From an uncultured Clostridia bacterium (GTDB lineage Bacteria; Bacillota; Clostridia; Saccharofermentanales; Saccharofermentanaceae), in contig CAMJGB010000017.1 in NCBI GenBank assembly GCA_946405115.1, forward strand, positions 1-15,286: a stretch of 15,286 nucleotides of DNA. Direction: 5' to 3'. The notes beneath the pieces are model-generated. The model saw only the letters and a program-made list of their open reading frames with translations, did no database searches and was not told the DNA's origin. Numbering within the stretch: the stretch's first letter is position 1; the number at the start of each line of letters is the position of its first letter. Shown here piece after piece: positions 13,900 through 15,286 of this stretch. A program made the position numbers and the translations under genes.

Positions 13900-15286
13900 A
13901 TGAATTCATTGTTCTTTATTGCACGTAACAATATCAAGAAGCATAAGGGTGAGGCAGCGATACTGTTCCTTCTGATGTTCATGGCAGCGGTATTGCTGTT
14001 CGTAAGCCTGTCCATGCTGATGAGCAAGGACAACACTATAAGAAAGAATACAGAGGAGTTTCATACTCCGTCACTCTTGGTATTCGGACCTGAAGATCTT
14101 ACTTCTGAAGAGTCTGTAGAGATAATTAATTCTGTTCCTTCGACTTCTATGTGCGAATCAGTTGAATTCGTTTTCGGTACCGGAAGCTTTTACTACGGTG
14201 ATGTAAGCGAAGAAGATGCGATCTCGAATGAGTTCTATTTTCTGGACGGAACGTGTGACAATTATCTGTGTTCTCTTCCTTCGGAGGCAGCGGGGCTTGC
14301 TGATGATGAGATCCTTCTTCCTTACTATATCTCGACTTCTCATCCTGTCGGAAGCACATACACCGTTAAGATCAACGGATATGAGAAGACGTTTACGGTT
14401 AAAGGCTATGTAGAGAATCTGTTCTTTTCCACAGCCATGAGTGTTTCGGGTTATCTGAATGTCGTAAGCCATGATGCTTATCTTGAGATTCAGGAAGCTC
14501 TTGATCCGATGTTTACCAGATATCTCATTTATGCAGATGCTGCAGACGGTATCGATGCAGAAGATTATGAGAACGAAGTTCTGAAGGCTTTCGAAGGTAA
14601 GGCCAGTGTCAGTACATTTAATTATAATCTTGCAGTGCTTGCCGCTACGTCCACGACGCTGATCGCTTCTGCCATCGTTCTGGTATTCACAGTTGTTCTG
14701 GTGGCTCTTGCCATCCTTATCATGTATTTCTCGATCAAGAACTTTATCGAGCTTAATACACAGAATATCGGACTTTTGCAGGCAACCGGTTATACGGTAA
14801 AGGAATTGAGATTCGCATGCATCGCAGAGCAGATGATAATATGCGTGCTGGCTACTGCGGCTGCAGTCGTTGCGGGACTTTTCCTGAATCAGCCTTTGTG
14901 TGCGCTTTCGGGTTCACTGATGGGTCTGTCAGGGTTCTCCGGTCTTTGTGTTCCTGCACTGATCGCGACTCTTGTCGGTATCCCCGTTGCAGTTCTTATC
15001 GGTTCTTTCTTTGCCACAGGCAGCTACAGAAAGCTTACGGTTCTTGAGTCTTTAAGAAGCGGTATCACGGCACATAACTTTAAGCGTAACCACTTTGAAC
15101 TTGAGAACAGCCGTCTGCCTTTGGATCTCGCGATCTCAGGCAAGCACATCTTCGGAAGCTTGAAAAAGAGTGTTTTCCTCACACTTATAATCGCAGTTCT
15201 TACGTTGGCGATGTGCCTCGGATTCTGTCTCTATCAGAACTGGGTTATCGATCAGTCGAATCTTCTGAAGCTCGTCGGATTCGAGA
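13900..15286 (+). CDS. ABC transporter permease with FtsX domain (second copy, 3' truncated by window)
   Basis: The frame is open from the ATG at 13900 to the right edge: 462 codons with no stop. The N terminus (IARNNIKKHKGEA) aligns with that of the first permease (LFNLRKNRREA). TM1 is about 18-41, followed by an extracytoplasmic region of about 205 residues. TM2 (249-276), TM3 (306-330) and TM4 (351-373) form the first FtsX domain, with coupling helix NIGLLQATGYTVKEL at 289-303. TM5 (about 424-446) opens the second half, so roughly 350-380 residues are missing beyond the window if it matches the first copy. The external region shows little resemblance to that of the first permease, so the two transporters probably handle different substrates. 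It is co-transcribed with ABC2. Confidence 0.92.
   Translation, partial: MNSLFFIARNNIKKHKGEAAILFLLMFMAAVLLFVSLSMLMSKDNTIRKNTEEFHTPSLLVFGPEDLTSEESVEIINSVPSTSMCESVEFVFGTGSFYYGDVSEEDAISNEFYFLDGTCDNYLCSLPSEAAGLADDEILLPYYISTSHPVGSTYTVKINGYEKTFTVKGYVENLFFSTAMSVSGYLNVVSHDAYLEIQEALDPMFTRYLIYADAADGIDAEDYENEVLKAFEGKASVSTFNYNLAVLAATSTTLIASAIVLVFTVVLVALAILIMYFSIKNFIELNTQNIGLLQATGYTVKELRFACIAEQMIICVLATAAAVVAGLFLNQPLCALSGSLMGLSGFSGLCVPALIATLVGIPVAVLIGSFFATGSYRKLTVLESLRSGITAHNFKRNHFELENSRLPLDLAISGKHIFGSLKKSVFLTLIIAVLTLAMCLGFCLYQNWVIDQSNLLKLVGFE

Noticed and set aside
1..15286. Mobile element, CRISPR array, tRNA or rRNA gene
   Set aside because: No transposase or integrase motifs, no spaced identical repeats and no cloverleaf or rRNA-like stretch were seen on either strand.

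Overview
The window looks like chromosomal DNA from an anaerobic, Gram-positive member of the Bacillota (class Clostridia, gut or rumen type). The reasons are mid-range GC content, strong AGGAGG-like ribosome sites, an acidic Thr/Glu-rich lipoprotein, and two-component plus peptide-type ABC modules in a style common in Clostridia. I cannot name a genus from sequence alone. Coding density is high, no gene-free gap exceeds about 260 bases, and I see no mobile element, rRNA, tRNA or CRISPR array.

Layout, left to right. (1) Positions 2-3457 (+): the 3' part of a Na+/phosphate cotransporter with a C-terminal PhoU domain, then an OmpR-type response regulator (RR1) and a histidine kinase (HK1), all with overlapping ends. 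(2) 3526-4041 (-): a small lipoprotein with a 9-residue Glu/Thr repeat and a good terminator. (3) 4301-9528 (+): an operon of ABC ATPase (ABC1), an 8-TM FtsX/MacB-type permease and a secreted serine hydrolase of the beta-lactamase/PBP-like fold. (4) 9531-11070 (+): a consensus-like promoter with two palindromic operators, a TetR-family regulator and an alpha/beta hydrolase. (5) 13010-11071 (-): a second response regulator/kinase pair (RR2/HK2), convergent with the hydrolase. (6) 13139 to the right edge (+): a second ABC ATPase (ABC2) and the 5' part of a second FtsX-type permease, which is open at the edge of the window.

The main theme is duplication. Two paralogous sets of response regulator, sensor kinase, ABC ATPase and large permease lie within 15 kb. 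The ATPases align without gaps over about 220 residues. The kinases share their cytoplasmic cores but have unrelated extracytoplasmic sensors. Each ABC operon is preceded by the same arrangement: an 11-bp direct repeat of a TAAGAAT-type half-site, with a candidate -10 element 56-58 bp from the start of the repeat. The second copy lies in the divergent region shared with RR2 and also covers the RR2 promoter. The simplest model, which is inference, is a two-input envelope-stress or antimicrobial-peptide response whose regulators recognise similar DNA and may cross-talk. The serine hydrolase, and perhaps the lipoprotein, would be accessory surface proteins. The RR2 start has an extended -10 placed so that its mRNA would be leaderless.

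Limits: the first and last genes are cut by the window edges, substrate and signal are not deducible, and promoters and operators are called by eye.
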